A stretch of 64,000 nt of DNA from Caballeronia sp. LZ062 (GCF_031450785.1 NZ_JARTWB010000002.1:2948874-3012873); one strand, 5' to 3'; counted from the first letter of the stretch, positions 38,116 through 49,221 are shown. Notes: generated from the letters alone by a model not told the origin. Made by a program: numbers and translations.

Positions 38116-39194
38116 GCCTCATCGGTCGTGAAGTATTCTGGCCGCCGGCGGACGAACTCGTGGAAGTCGCGGAGCGCATCCGTGCGCGGCTCGGCGACTG
38201 GCCCGCCGCGTCGACGCGCTGGCGCATCTGCCTGACCGCGCCGGAAGCGCCCGGCGCGCAGGATTTGATCGTGCTTACGGAACCGCGTGAATCCGATTCC
38301 GGCGCGCTTCCCGGCGGCGCCGCCGTGCTCGAAGCGCACGGCTCGCGCATGACGCTGACGCGCGACGGCGAGCGTTTCGTGCTCGACGGCGAGCGGTCCG
38401 ACGACTGGCTTGCCGCGCTCGCCGCGTTCCTCGACTGCAACTTCGAGCCGCACAATGCGCTCGTTCTGGCGCTCGCCTGGCGCACCGGCGACGAGTCGAA
38501 AGACGACGCGTGGCCGGTCGATTTCGCGACGTTCCCGCGCGTAGGCGACCTGCCGCCCGCGCCGGAGCCAGCGTTCGCCGCCTGTCCCGACGCGCTCGGC
38601 CTCTATCCCGTTCTGCCGAGCGCCGAATGGGTCGAGCGCGTGCTCGACCTGGGCGTCGTCACGGCGCAACTGCGCCGCAAAAGCGCCGACGCGGAGGATC
38701 TCCAGCGCGAGATCGAGCGGTCCGTTGCGGCGGGGCGTCGGCATCAGGCGCGGCTCTTCATCAACGATCACTGGCGTGAGGCGATAGCAGCGGACGCTTA
38801 CGGCGTGCACCTCGGCCAAGAAGACGTGCAGACCGCCGACTTGAGCGCGATTGCGCGCGCCGGCCTGCGGCTCGGCCTCTCGACACACGGCTATTACGAA
38901 ATGCTGCGCGCGCTGCACTTCCGGCCGAGCTACCTCGCGCTCGGCGCCGTCTTTCCGACGACGACCAAGGTCATGCCGACGAAGCCGCAAGGCCTCGCAC
39001 GCCTGCGCCGGTATGTGCAGTTGCTCTCAGGACGCGTGCCGCTTGTCGCAATCGGCGGAATCGACGGCAAAGTGATCGGCGACGTGCTTGCGACAGGCGT
39101 CGGCAGCGCGGCGGTCGTGCGCGCGGTGACCGAGGCGCCGGACACGGCGCGCGCGGTCGCGTCGCTGCAACAGAACTTTGCAGGTCAATGCTGA
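38112..39194 (+). CDS. thiE: Thiamine-phosphate synthase ThiE with long N-terminal extension
   Basis: Joins hydroxymethylpyrimidine pyrophosphate and thiazole phosphate to thiamine phosphate. The product is 360 residues, about 150 longer than typical ThiE. The enzyme domain occupies roughly residues 160-360, with RLFINDHWREAIAADAYGVHLGQED, GLSTHGYYE, a glycine-rich PTTTKVMP-type loop (AVFPTTTKVMPTKPQG) and the phosphate site LVAIGGID. The first 155 residues (MSLIGREVFWPPADELVEVA onward) are acidic and match no domain I recognise. The ATG overlaps the thiG stop, so the extension is translated from a coupled start rather than being a mis-called one. Confidence 0.93.
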   Translation: MSLIGREVFWPPADELVEVAERIRARLGDWPAASTRWRICLTAPEAPGAQDLIVLTEPRESDSGALPGGAAVLEAHGSRMTLTRDGERFVLDGERSDDWLAALAAFLDCNFEPHNALVLALAWRTGDESKDDAWPVDFATFPRVGDLPPAPEPAFAACPDALGLYPVLPSAEWVERVLDLGVVTAQLRRKSADAEDLQREIERSVAAGRRHQARLFINDHWREAIAADAYGVHLGQEDVQTADLSAIARAGLRLGLSTHGYYEMLRALHFRPSYLALGAVFPTTTKVMPTKPQGLARLRRYVQLLSGRVPLVAIGGIDGKVIGDVLATGVGSAAVVRAVTEAPDTARAVASLQQNFAGQC

Positions 39195-39252
39195 CAGTTC
39201 CTAAAAAATTAGGCGTAACGCACTAGGCAAAGCACCGATTGCACGCAGGCCC

Positions 39253-39258
39253 TATAAT
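39253..39258 (+). promoter_or_regulatory. Consensus -10 element upstream of mlaF
   Basis: TATAAT within GCCCTATAAT lies 34 bp before the mlaF GTG; no good -35 is visible at 16-18 bp. The same GCCCTATAAT occurs upstream of the YadG-type gene at 43666-43675. Confidence 0.45.
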
Positions 39259-39291
39259 GCGGCGTTTTGCGTCAACGGAATTTCTTACCCA

Positions 39292-40107
39292 GTGCCAGCC
39301 TCTCCTGAGACTCTGCTCGAGCTACGCGACGTCGACTTCGGTTACGGCGATCGGCTCGTCCTGTCGAACCTGAACATGCGCTTCACGCGCGGTCAGGTCG
39401 TCGCGGTCATGGGCGGTTCGGGCTGCGGCAAGACCACGACGCTTCGCCTGATCGGCGGTCTCGTGAAGGCGAGCCGCGGCCAGGTGCTGTACGGCGGGCA
39501 GGACGTCGGCGCGCAGACGCGCGACGGGCTGTACGCGCTGCGCCGGAAGATGGGCATGTTGTTTCAGTTCGGCGCGCTCTTCACGGATCAAACGGTCTTC
39601 GAGAACGTCGCGTTTCCGCTGCGCGAGCACACGGATCTTCCCGAGGCGCTCATCCGCGATCTCGTGCTCATGAAGCTCAATGCCGTCGGCCTGCGCGGTG
39701 CGCGCGAGCTCGCGCCGTCGGAAATATCGGGCGGCATGGCGCGGCGCGTGGCGCTCGCGCGCGCCATCGCGCTCGATCCCGAACTCATGATGTACGACGA
39801 ACCGTTCGCGGGCCTCGATCCCATTTCGCTCGGCATCACCGCGAAGCTGATCCGCACACTGAACGACGCGCTCGGCGCTACGTCCATTCTCGTTTCGCAC
39901 GACGTGCCGGAGTCGTTCGCCATTGCCGACTACGTGTATTTCGTGGCCAACGGCGGCATTCACGCCGAAGGCACGCCAGCGGAATTGCGCGCGTCGCAGG
40001 ACCCGACCGTGCGCCAGTTCATCGACGGCACGCCGGACGGCCCTTTCAAGTTCCACTACGCGAGCCAGAATCTCGCGGCGGATTTCGGTATCGGAGGCAA
40101 GGCATGA
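39292..40107 (+). CDS. mlaF: Phospholipid ABC transporter ATP-binding protein MlaF
   Basis: The ATPase of the MlaFEDB inner-membrane complex, which moves phospholipids between the periplasmic carrier MlaC and the inner membrane. The 271-residue product has Walker A GGSGCGKTT, signature SGGMARR, Walker B LMMYDEPFAGLDP and the LVSHDVPESFAIADYV H-loop. The GTG at 39292 gives MPASPETLLELRDVDFGYGD; the ribosome site is weak. The next ATG would lie inside the nucleotide-binding domain and is excluded. It heads mlaFED-mlaA-mlaC-mlaB, and its stop overlaps mlaE (ATGA). Confidence 0.95.
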   Translation: MPASPETLLELRDVDFGYGDRLVLSNLNMRFTRGQVVAVMGGSGCGKTTTLRLIGGLVKASRGQVLYGGQDVGAQTRDGLYALRRKMGMLFQFGALFTDQTVFENVAFPLREHTDLPEALIRDLVLMKLNAVGLRGARELAPSEISGGMARRVALARAIALDPELMMYDEPFAGLDPISLGITAKLIRTLNDALGATSILVSHDVPESFAIADYVYFVANGGIHAEGTPAELRASQDPTVRQFIDGTPDGPFKFHYASQNLAADFGIGGKA

Positions 40108-40871
40108 TCAGCGCACTCGGACGCTGGGTGCTCGACGGCTTCGGCACCGCCGGTTACGCGACGCGCATGCTGGTGCGCCTCGTGCTCGAATTCTTCCCGC
40201 TGCTGCGCCGCCCGCGCCTTGTCACGAAACAGATCCACTTCGTCGGCAATTATTCGCTCGTCATCATCGCGATGTCGGGCCTGTTCGTCGGCTTCGTGCT
40301 CGGCCTGCAGGGCTACTACACGCTCAATCGCTACGGCTCCGAGCAGGCGCTCGGGCTGCTCGTGGCGCTGTCGCTCGTGCGCGAACTCGGGCCGGTGGTC
40401 ACGGCGCTCCTCTTCGCCGGACGCGCGGGCACGTCGCTCACGGCGGAAATCGGTCTCATGAAGGCGGGCGAGCAGCTCACGGCCATGGAGATGATGGCCG
40501 TCGATCCCATCAAGGTGGTCGTCGCGCCGCGCATGTGGGCGGGCATCATTTCGATGCCGGTGCTCGCGGCCATTTTCAGCGCGGTCGGCGTGATCGGCGG
40601 CTATGTGGTCGGCGTCGTGCTGATCGGTGTGGATTCGGGCGCGTTCTGGTCGCAAATGCAGGGCGGCGTGGATGTCTGGCGCGATGTCGGCAACGGCGTC
40701 GTCAAAAGCGTCGTGTTCGGTTTCGCGGTGACGTTCATCGCGTTGTTCCAAGGCTATGAAGCGCGGCCGACGCCGGAAGGCGTCTCGCGGGCAACGACGA
40801 AAACGGTCGTGTACGCGTCGCTCGCCGTGCTCGGCCTCGATTTCCTGCTGACCGCGTTGATGTTCAGCTAA
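40104..40871 (+). CDS. mlaE: Phospholipid ABC transporter permease MlaE
   Basis: The membrane permease of the Mla complex (MlaE/YrbE family). The 255-residue product has five to six hydrophobic segments. The family core GNYSLVIIAMSGLFVGFVLG, then LVRELGPVVTALLFAGRAGTSLTAEIG, is the conserved cytoplasmic coupling region contacted by MlaF. The last helix is LAVLGLDFLLTALMF. Start-stop overlap with mlaF. Confidence 0.97.
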   Translation: MISALGRWVLDGFGTAGYATRMLVRLVLEFFPLLRRPRLVTKQIHFVGNYSLVIIAMSGLFVGFVLGLQGYYTLNRYGSEQALGLLVALSLVRELGPVVTALLFAGRAGTSLTAEIGLMKAGEQLTAMEMMAVDPIKVVVAPRMWAGIISMPVLAAIFSAVGVIGGYVVGVVLIGVDSGAFWSQMQGGVDVWRDVGNGVVKSVVFGFAVTFIALFQGYEARPTPEGVSRATTKTVVYASLAVLGLDFLLTALMFS

Positions 40872-40964
40872 GGACCCAAGCGCGGACGCCCGCGAGGGCG
40901 TGGGCGTTGTGAAGGGCACAGACCGTCACACGCATTCCGCGACAAGATTCTCTTTGGAAAGACG

Positions 40965-41573
40965 ATGAAAAAGACTGCTCTCGACTTTTGGGTCGGCCTC
41001 TTCGTGGTGCTCGGTTTCGTGGCGCTGCTCTTTCTCGCGCTGAAGGCCGGCAACATGAGTTCCCTGTCGTTCCAGCAAACCTACGCGGTGCGTCTCAAGT
41101 TCGACAACATCGGCGGCCTGAAGCCTCGTGCGCCGGTGAAGAGCGCGGGCGTGACGGTCGGGCGCGTCGGCTCGATTGGCTTCGATCCGAACGCGTATCA
41201 GGCGGTCGTGACCATCGATATCGACAAGCAGTATCAGTTTCCGAAGGATTCGTCCGCGAAGATCCTGACCTCGGGCCTGCTCGGCGAGCAGTACATCGGC
41301 CTTGAGCCGGGCGGCGACGACCAGATGCTCAAGAACGGCGACACCATCACGATGACGCAATCGGCTGTCGTGCTCGAAAACCTGATCGGACAGTTCCTGT
41401 ACAACAAGGCGGCGGATTCCGGCGCGTCCAAGTCAGGCACGCCGGCCGCTCCGGCTGCTGCTGCGCCGGCTTTCCCTGGCGCGGCAAGCGCGATGGGCGC
41501 AGCGGCTGCACCCGCCGCACCTGCGGCTTCGGGCGCGGCGGCTGCGAGTGCGGCATCCGGCTCGGCTCAATAA
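40965..41573 (+). CDS. mlaD: Phospholipid ABC transporter substrate-binding protein MlaD
   Basis: An inner-membrane-anchored MCE-domain protein that forms a hexameric ring channelling lipids. The 202-residue product has one N-terminal helix (WVGLFVVLGFVALLFLALKA). The MCE domain runs from about residue 38 to 118, including VRLKFDNIGGLKPRAPVKSAGVTVGRV and LTSGLLGEQYIGLEPG. The C-terminal about 55 residues are almost entirely Ala, Pro, Gly and Ser, a low-complexity tail absent from E. coli MlaD. It is 93 bp after mlaE and 9 bp before mlaA. Confidence 0.95.
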   Translation: MKKTALDFWVGLFVVLGFVALLFLALKAGNMSSLSFQQTYAVRLKFDNIGGLKPRAPVKSAGVTVGRVGSIGFDPNAYQAVVTIDIDKQYQFPKDSSAKILTSGLLGEQYIGLEPGGDDQMLKNGDTITMTQSAVVLENLIGQFLYNKAADSGASKSGTPAAPAAAAPAFPGAASAMGAAAAPAAPAASGAAAASAASGSAQ

Positions 41574-41582
41574 GGAGATTCT

Positions 41583-42527
41583 ATGTACGCGATGGGGTTG
41601 CGGCGCGTGCTTGTGTCGGCAGCGGTGGTGACGCTCGCCGGTTGCGCAACGGTGACGACGCCCACGAAGGGCGATCCGTTCGAGAGCTACAACCGGACGA
41701 TGTTCACCATCAACGACAAGGTGGACCAGTTCGCGCTGAAGCCGGTCGCGAAGGCGTATGTGTGGAGCGTGCCGGAGCCGGTGCGCAACAGCGTCACGAA
41801 CTTCTTTTCGAATATCGGCGATGTTTACATCGCGGCAAACAATCTGCTGCAGTTGAAGATTGCCGACGGCGTCTCCGACATCATGCGGGTCGCGATCAAC
41901 ACCGTGTTCGGCGTCGGCGGCCTCTTCGACGTGGCGACCGTCGCCAAGTTGCCGAAGCACTCCGGCGACTTCGGCCTGACGCTCGGCCATTATGGCGTTC
42001 CGGCAGGTCCGTATCTCGTGCTGCCGCTGCTCGGGCCGAGCACGGTGCGCGATACGAGCGGGCTGGTGGTCGACTATTTCGGCAGCCCGCTGACGTACGT
42101 GAGCCCGGATTCCGTAAGCTGGGCGCTCTATGGCGTGAATCTCGTCAACACGCGGGCGAATCTGCTCGGCGCAACCGACGTGCTCGCCGATGCCGCGCTC
42201 GACAAATACTCGTTCGTGCGCAATGCCTATCTGCAGCGCCGCCAGTACCTGATCCACGGCGACAACGACGGCGATACCGGCAACATGCCGAGCTACGACG
42301 AAGCGCCGCTGCCGACTTATGCAGAGCCGGAAGGCGCGAGCGGCGCGGTGGGCGCATCCGCAACGGCAGTCGCGCCCGCGACGGCGCAAGGCGCGTCGGG
42401 CGCAGCACCTGCTTCCGGAACCGCTGCTGCTCCGAACGCCGCGAGTTCGGGCGGCTCGACCGTACCGGGCAATCAGTACGTGCCGCCGCGTGCGCCGCCC
42501 GGCTTCCCTTCGTTCCGCTTGCGTTGA
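41583..42527 (+). CDS. mlaA: Phospholipid-binding lipoprotein MlaA (VacJ)
   Basis: An outer-membrane lipoprotein that removes phospholipids from the outer leaflet and passes them to MlaC. The 314-residue product has a signal with lipobox LAGC. It carries the VacJ signature DPFESYNRTMFTINDKVDQF, the conserved NFFSNIGDVYIAANNLLQ and GHYGVPAGPYLVLPLLGPSTVRD. The C-terminal 70 residues are Ala/Ser/Gly/Pro-rich. AAGGAGA precedes the ATG. In E. coli mlaA lies apart from mlaFEDCB; here it is inside the operon between mlaD and mlaC. Confidence 0.96.
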   Translation: MYAMGLRRVLVSAAVVTLAGCATVTTPTKGDPFESYNRTMFTINDKVDQFALKPVAKAYVWSVPEPVRNSVTNFFSNIGDVYIAANNLLQLKIADGVSDIMRVAINTVFGVGGLFDVATVAKLPKHSGDFGLTLGHYGVPAGPYLVLPLLGPSTVRDTSGLVVDYFGSPLTYVSPDSVSWALYGVNLVNTRANLLGATDVLADAALDKYSFVRNAYLQRRQYLIHGDNDGDTGNMPSYDEAPLPTYAEPEGASGAVGASATAVAPATAQGASGAAPASGTAAAPNAASSGGSTVPGNQYVPPRAPPGFPSFRLR

Positions 42528-42651
42528 GCGCGAATGCGCTAACGCGCGGTAACATGATTGACAGCGTTTATTACAGATTGGGCGGTGCGCAGCCTGAACT
42601 TGGGTCAAACGGCGCACTCCAATCCAAGCCACTTCTTTTGCAGGATCTGCG

Positions 42652-43284
42652 ATGAAAAAATTCTTTCTGCTTCCTCTCTTTGCCATGCTCATGGCGTTTT
42701 GCGGCGCGGCGTCGGCACAGACGGTCGACACCAATTCGCCCGACGGCATGATCAAGACCGTCACGCAACAAGTGCTCGATCAAATCAAATCCGACCCGAA
42801 ACTGCAGTCGGGCGACGTGCAGCGCATCACTGAACTCGTCAACCAGAAGATCCTGCCGTACACGGACTTCACGCGCACCACGCGCCTCGTGATGGGCCGC
42901 AACTGGAACTCGGCTACGCCGGAACAGCAAAAGCAGATCGTCGAGCAATTCAAGATGCTGCTGATCCGCACGTACTCGGGGGCACTCAGCCAGGTTCGCA
43001 ACCAGACGATTCAGTACAAGCCGTTCCGCGCATCGGCCGAAGATACGGATGTCGTCGTTCGCTCGGTCGTGATGAACAACGGCCAGCCGGTCGAACTCGA
43101 CTATCGCCTCTACAAGACGCCGCAAGGCTGGCGCGTGTATGACATCAACGTGCTCGGCGCATGGCTGATTCAGGCGTATCAGCAGCAGTTCAGCGAACAG
43201 ATCTCGCAACACGGCGTGGATGGTCTGCTGCAATTCCTCACGCAGCGCAATCAGCAACTCGCGAGCGGCAAGGCTTCCTCGTGA
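42652..43284 (+). CDS. mlaC: Periplasmic phospholipid-binding protein MlaC
   Basis: A soluble shuttle carrying phospholipid between MlaA at the outer membrane and MlaD at the inner membrane. The 210-residue product has a signal peptide ending GAASAQ. The family segments KILPYTDFTRTTRLVMGRNW, FKMLLIRTYSGALSQ and GWRVYDINVLGAWLIQAYQQQF are present. The ATG at 42652 has AGGA upstream. The stop overlaps the mlaB start (GTGA). Confidence 0.97.
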   Translation: MKKFFLLPLFAMLMAFCGAASAQTVDTNSPDGMIKTVTQQVLDQIKSDPKLQSGDVQRITELVNQKILPYTDFTRTTRLVMGRNWNSATPEQQKQIVEQFKMLLIRTYSGALSQVRNQTIQYKPFRASAEDTDVVVRSVVMNNGQPVELDYRLYKTPQGWRVYDINVLGAWLIQAYQQQFSEQISQHGVDGLLQFLTQRNQQLASGKASS

Positions 43285-43568
43285 GCGCAGCCGGCACCGG
43301 CGGCCGTTTCCAGACGGCCGCGTCACTGACTCATGAGAGCGCGAAGGCCGCACTCGAAGCGGGTCTTTCGCGCATCGCCGCGGGCGCGACCGAAGTGGAC
43401 TGCGCGCCGCTTCGGCAATTCGATTCGTCCGCGCTTGCCGTGCTGCTCGCATGGCAGCGCGCGGCCACCGCGCGCGGCGCCGCGCTCGGTATCGTCAACA
43501 TTCCCTCCGGGCTTGCCAGTCTTGCGCAAGCCTATGGCGTCGACACGCTGCTTACCTTCCGACATTGA
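43281..43568 (+). CDS. mlaB: STAS-domain protein MlaB
   Basis: A small cytoplasmic STAS-domain subunit that binds MlaF and is needed for complex stability and activity. The 95-residue product starts at GTG 43281, overlapping the mlaC stop. It reads MSAAGTGGRFQTAASLTHES and shows the STAS core VDCAPLRQFDSSALAVLLAWQRAATARG, with DSSA at the conserved loop where DSS/T is expected. Position directly after mlaC confirms the assignment. Confidence 0.92.
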   Translation: MSAAGTGGRFQTAASLTHESAKAALEAGLSRIAAGATEVDCAPLRQFDSSALAVLLAWQRAATARGAALGIVNIPSGLASLAQAYGVDTLLTFRH

Positions 43569-43669
43569 CCCTGTCCTGACTGCTCTGTTCAGGCGCAGCG
43601 GCGCGTTCATCGAGCGTGAGCGCCGCTGCAAACAGGATGGCTCCGACGTCGGGTCTACCGGCTTTGCCC

Positions 43670-43675
43670 TATAAT
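43670..43675 (+). promoter_or_regulatory. Consensus -10 element upstream of the YadG-type gene
   Basis: TATAAT in GCCCTATAAT, about 105 bp before the ABC ATPase start, with no clear -35. The surrounding 43569-43779 gap has no gene. Confidence 0.38.
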
Positions 43676-43779
43676 CAAACGTTTTTTCGCGCCCGAACCC
43701 GGCCCCTTTAGCGAGCCTGGGTCCGTCGAGCGTAATCCGCACAATCGAGGCGCGGCCGCACGAGGCGCGCGCACTGTCA

Positions 43780-44706
43780 ATGTCAGCCATAGAAATCCGA
43801 AACGTCCGGAAGAGCTACAAGGACCTGCAGGCGCTCAAAGGCGTGAGCCTCACGGTGGAAGAGGGCGAGTTCTTCGGCCTGCTCGGCCCGAACGGCGCGG
43901 GCAAGACCACGTTGATCAGCATTCTCGCGGGACTGGCGCGCGCCAATAGCGGCACGATCAGCGTCCGCGGTCATGATGTCGTTAGTGATTTTCGCGCGGC
44001 GCGGCGTTCGCTCGGCGTGGTTCCGCAGGAACTCGTGTTCGATCCGTTCTTCACCGTGCGCGAGTCGCTGCGCATCCAGTCGGGCTACTTCGGCCTGCGC
44101 AACAACGACGACTGGATCGACGAGGTCATGGCGAACCTCGATCTCACCGAGAAAGCCGACGTCAACACACGCGCGCTGTCCGGCGGCATGAAGCGGCGCG
44201 TGCTCGTCGCGCAGGCGCTGGTACACCGGCCGCCCGTGATCGTGCTCGACGAACCCACGGCCGGCGTGGACGTCGAACTGCGACAGACACTCTGGAAGTT
44301 CATTTCGCGCCTGAATCGCGAGGGGCATACCATCGTGTTGACGACGCATTATCTGGAAGAGGCTGAATCGCTGTGCGACCGCCTCGCAATGCTTCGCCGC
44401 GGTGAGATCGTCGCGCTGGAGCGCACGAGCGCGCTGTTGCAGCGTTTCGCCGGTATGCAGCTTTATCTGCGCTTTTCGAGCGGCGTGCTGCCCGCCGACC
44501 TGCGCTCGCTGGAAGTCGATCCTCAAGCGGTATCCGGCGCGCAGCATCTGCTGCGCTTGTCGAACTACGACGAAGTCGAGCCGATCCTCGCGAAGTGCCG
44601 TGCGGCCGGCTGCACGTTCGATGAAATCGAAGTGCGCAAAGCCGATCTCGAAGACGTGTTCCTTCAGGTCATGAACGAGCCGGAAGTGGTCGAGGGGCTT
44701 TCATGA
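43780..44706 (+). CDS. ABC-2 type transporter ATP-binding protein (YadG-like)
   Basis: The ATPase partner of the ABC-2 permease encoded next. The 308-residue product has Walker A GPNGAGKTT, signature LSGGMKRR, Walker B VIVLDEPTAGVD and the LTTHYLEEAE H-loop. A C-terminal region of about 90 residues is typical of drug/polysaccharide-exporter ATPases. The substrate is unknown. It lies between the mla genes and ibaG-murA, so an envelope function is plausible but inferred. Its stop overlaps the permease start (ATGA). Confidence 0.9.
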   Translation: MSAIEIRNVRKSYKDLQALKGVSLTVEEGEFFGLLGPNGAGKTTLISILAGLARANSGTISVRGHDVVSDFRAARRSLGVVPQELVFDPFFTVRESLRIQSGYFGLRNNDDWIDEVMANLDLTEKADVNTRALSGGMKRRVLVAQALVHRPPVIVLDEPTAGVDVELRQTLWKFISRLNREGHTIVLTTHYLEEAESLCDRLAMLRRGEIVALERTSALLQRFAGMQLYLRFSSGVLPADLRSLEVDPQAVSGAQHLLRLSNYDEVEPILAKCRAAGCTFDEIEVRKADLEDVFLQVMNEPEVVEGLS

Positions 44707-45458
44707 GCGGTTTTCAGACGTTGTTCTACAAGGAGCTTTTGCGCTTCTGGAAAGTGTCGTTTCAGACGGTGCTCGCGCCGATCGTCACGGCGCTGCTTTA
44801 TCTCACCATCTTTGGTCACGCGCTGTCAGGGCACGTGCAGGTCTATCCGGGCGTCGGCTATACGAGCTTCCTCGTGCCCGGCCTCGTGATGATGAGCGTG
44901 TTGCAGAACGCGTTCGCCAACAGTTCGTCGTCGCTGATTCAGTCCAAGATCACCGGCAATCTGGTGTTCGTGCTGCTGCCGCCCATCGCGCATTGGGAGA
45001 TGTTCTTCGCCTACGTGCTCGCGTCTGTCGTGCGCGGCTTGTGTGTCGGGCTGGGCGTGTTCATCGTGACGATATGGTTCATTCCGATGTCGTTTTTCGC
45101 GCCGCTCTACATCATTGCGTTCGCGATGCTCGGCTCGGCGATTCTCGGCACACTCGGACTGATCGCGGGCATCTGGGCCGACAAGTTCGACCAACTTGCC
45201 GCGTTTCAGAACTTCCTGATCATGCCGCTCACGTTTCTTTCCGGCGTCTTCTATTCGACGCACACGCTGCCGCCGCTCTGGCGCGCGGTGTCGCATCTGA
45301 ATCCGTTTTTCTACATGATCGACGGTTTCCGCTATGGCTTTTTCGGCTCGTCGGACGTGAACCCGCTCTTGAGCCTGTGCATCGTCGGCGGCTTTCTCGC
45401 GGTGCTCGCGCTGATCGCCGTGCGTCTGCTCGCGAGCGGCTACAAGCTGCGCCACTAA
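44703..45458 (+). CDS. ABC-2 type transporter permease (YadH-like)
   Basis: A 251-residue membrane protein with about six hydrophobic segments. Family features of ABC-2 permeases are visible: GFQTLFYKELLRFWKVSFQT at the N-terminus, FLVPGLVMMSVLQNAFANSS in the second helix region, and the conserved FLSGVFYSTHTLPPLWRAV ahead of the fifth helix. It forms an exporter with the preceding ATPase. No substrate can be assigned. Confidence 0.9.
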   Translation: MSGFQTLFYKELLRFWKVSFQTVLAPIVTALLYLTIFGHALSGHVQVYPGVGYTSFLVPGLVMMSVLQNAFANSSSSLIQSKITGNLVFVLLPPIAHWEMFFAYVLASVVRGLCVGLGVFIVTIWFIPMSFFAPLYIIAFAMLGSAILGTLGLIAGIWADKFDQLAAFQNFLIMPLTFLSGVFYSTHTLPPLWRAVSHLNPFFYMIDGFRYGFFGSSDVNPLLSLCIVGGFLAVLALIAVRLLASGYKLRH

Positions 45459-45475
45459 ATCCCAAGGAGACATTC

Positions 45476-45715
45476 ATGTTGCCGACTCCGGAGCAAGTGA
45501 AGGACTACATCGCTGGCGGCCTGTCCTGTCAGCACCTCGAAGTGGAAGGTGACGGCCAGCATTTCTTCGCGACCATCGTGAGCGACGCGTTCGTCGGCAA
45601 ACGCTTGATCGCACGTCATCAGCTGGTCTACGCGGCGCTCGGCGAGCGCATGCGCGAGGAAATCCATGCGCTGAGCATGAAGACCCTCACCCCCGACGAA
45701 TGGAAATCGGCCTGA
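45476..45715 (+). CDS. ibaG: BolA family protein IbaG (YrbA)
   Basis: A small BolA-like protein; IbaG is linked to acid tolerance and, with monothiol glutaredoxin, to iron-sulfur handling. The 79-residue product contains the class II KH-like fold with HLEVEGDGQHFFATIVSDAFVGKRLIARHQLVYAALGE and the expected conserved histidines. AAGGAGA lies before the ATG. In E. coli ibaG sits between mlaFEDCB and murA; here the same order is kept, with two ABC genes inserted. Confidence 0.93.
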   Translation: MLPTPEQVKDYIAGGLSCQHLEVEGDGQHFFATIVSDAFVGKRLIARHQLVYAALGERMREEIHALSMKTLTPDEWKSA

Positions 45716-45768
45716 ATCCATTTCGCGAACTCATACAGGTCACACGCCCAACCCTCAGCAACAGCTAG

Positions 45769-47852
<2,084 letters not shown>

Positions 47853-47898
47853 GGCGGCCGCTTCACGCCTGCCGTCCACAGCACAATCGGAAACCAGC

Positions 47899-49221
47899 AT
47901 GTCTATCAAGATTCGTAAGCTCGATTCCAGCACCGATGGTTTTCAAAAGGCGCTGCGCGCGGTACTCGCGTTCGAAGCGAGCGAGGACGAAGCCATCGAG
48001 CGCGCCGTCGCGCAGATCCTCGCCGATGTGAAAGCGCGCGGCGACGAAGCCGTGCTCGAATACACGAACAAGTTCGATCGCCTGAAGGCGGACAGTGTCG
48101 CGGCGCTGGAACTGCCGGCGTCCGAGATGGAAGCCGCGCTCGAAGGTCTGGAGCCGAAGCGTCGTGCGGCGCTCGAAGCGGCGGCGGCGCGGGTGCGCGG
48201 CTATCACGAAAAGCAGCGCATCGAATGCGGCAGCCATAGCTGGCAGTACACCGAAGCGGACGGCACCGTGCTCGGCCAAAAGGTGACGCCGCTCGACCGC
48301 GCGGGCATCTACGTGCCGGGCGGCAAGGCGGCGTATCCGTCATCCGTTCTGATGAACGCGATTCCGGCGCGCGTCGCGGGCGTGAAGGAAATCGTGATGG
48401 TCGTGCCCACGCCCGACGGCGTGAAAAATCCGCTCGTGCTCGCGGCCGCGCTGCTCGGCGGCGTGGATCGCGTGTTCACCATCGGCGGCGCGCAGGCTGT
48501 CGGCGCGCTCGCGTACGGTACGCAGACCGTGCCGGCTGTTGACAAGATCTGCGGTCCGGGCAACGCGTATGTGGCATCGGCGAAGCGTCGCGTGTTCGGC
48601 ACCGTCGGCATCGACATGATTGCAGGACCGTCCGAGATCCTCGTGATCTGCGATGCAACCACCGATCCGCGCTGGGTCGCGATGGACCTGTTCTCGCAAG
48701 CCGAGCACGACGAGCTCGCGCAGTCCATTCTGCTGTGTCCGGACGCGGCGTTCATCCAGCGCGTCGAGGACGCGATTGTCGAACTGCTTCCCGCGATGCC
48801 GCGGCGCGACGTCATCCTGCGTTCGCTCGAAGACCGTGGCGCGCTCATCAAGGTGAAGGACATGGCCGAAGCCTGCGCTATCGCCAATGACATCGCGCCG
48901 GAGCATCTGGAGATTTCCGCGCTCGATCCGCATCAGTGGGCCGCGCAGATTCACAACGCGGGCGCCATGTTCCTCGGCCGCTACACGAGCGAAAGCCTCG
49001 GCGACTACTGCGCCGGCCCGAACCACGTGCTGCCGACTTCGCGCACCGCGCGCTTCTCGTCGCCGCTCGGCGTCTACGACTTCATGAAGCGTTCGAGCGT
49101 GATCGAAGTGAGTTCGGAAGGCGCGCAGACGCTCGGCGAAATTGCAGCGGAACTCGCGTATGGCGAGGGCTTGCAGGCGCACGCGAAGAGCGCCGAATAC
49201 CGGATGAGAAACGTCGGCTGA
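47899..49221 (+). CDS. hisD: Histidinol dehydrogenase
   Basis: Oxidises L-histidinol to L-histidine in two NAD-dependent steps with a zinc ion. The 440-residue product is of standard length. It shows the family stretches [22 protein letters not shown] and the signature [17 protein letters not shown], with the catalytic EHLE in APEHLEI. Zinc-ligand regions [11 protein letters not shown] and GPNHVLPT are present. It lies 46 bp after hisG. Confidence 0.98.
   Translation: MSIKIRKLDSSTDGFQKALRAVLAFEASEDEAIERAVAQILADVKARGDEAVLEYTNKFDRLKADSVAALELPASEMEAALEGLEPKRRAALEAAAARVRGYHEKQRIECGSHSWQYTEADGTVLGQKVTPLDRAGIYVPGGKAAYPSSVLMNAIPARVAGVKEIVMVVPTPDGVKNPLVLAAALLGGVDRVFTIGGAQAVGALAYGTQTVPAVDKICGPGNAYVASAKRRVFGTVGIDMIAGPSEILVICDATTDPRWVAMDLFSQAEHDELAQSILLCPDAAFIQRVEDAIVELLPAMPRRDVILRSLEDRGALIKVKDMAEACAIANDIAPEHLEISALDPHQWAAQIHNAGAMFLGRYTSESLGDYCAGPNHVLPTSRTARFSSPLGVYDFMKRSSVIEVSSEGAQTLGEIAAELAYGEGLQAHAKSAEYRMRNVG

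Noticed and set aside
41436..41573. Ala/Pro-rich end of mlaD as a sign of frameshift or a separate gene
   Set aside because: The frame is continuous to the stop with an AAGGAG before mlaA; a similar tail occurs in MlaA, so it is a genuine low-complexity extension.
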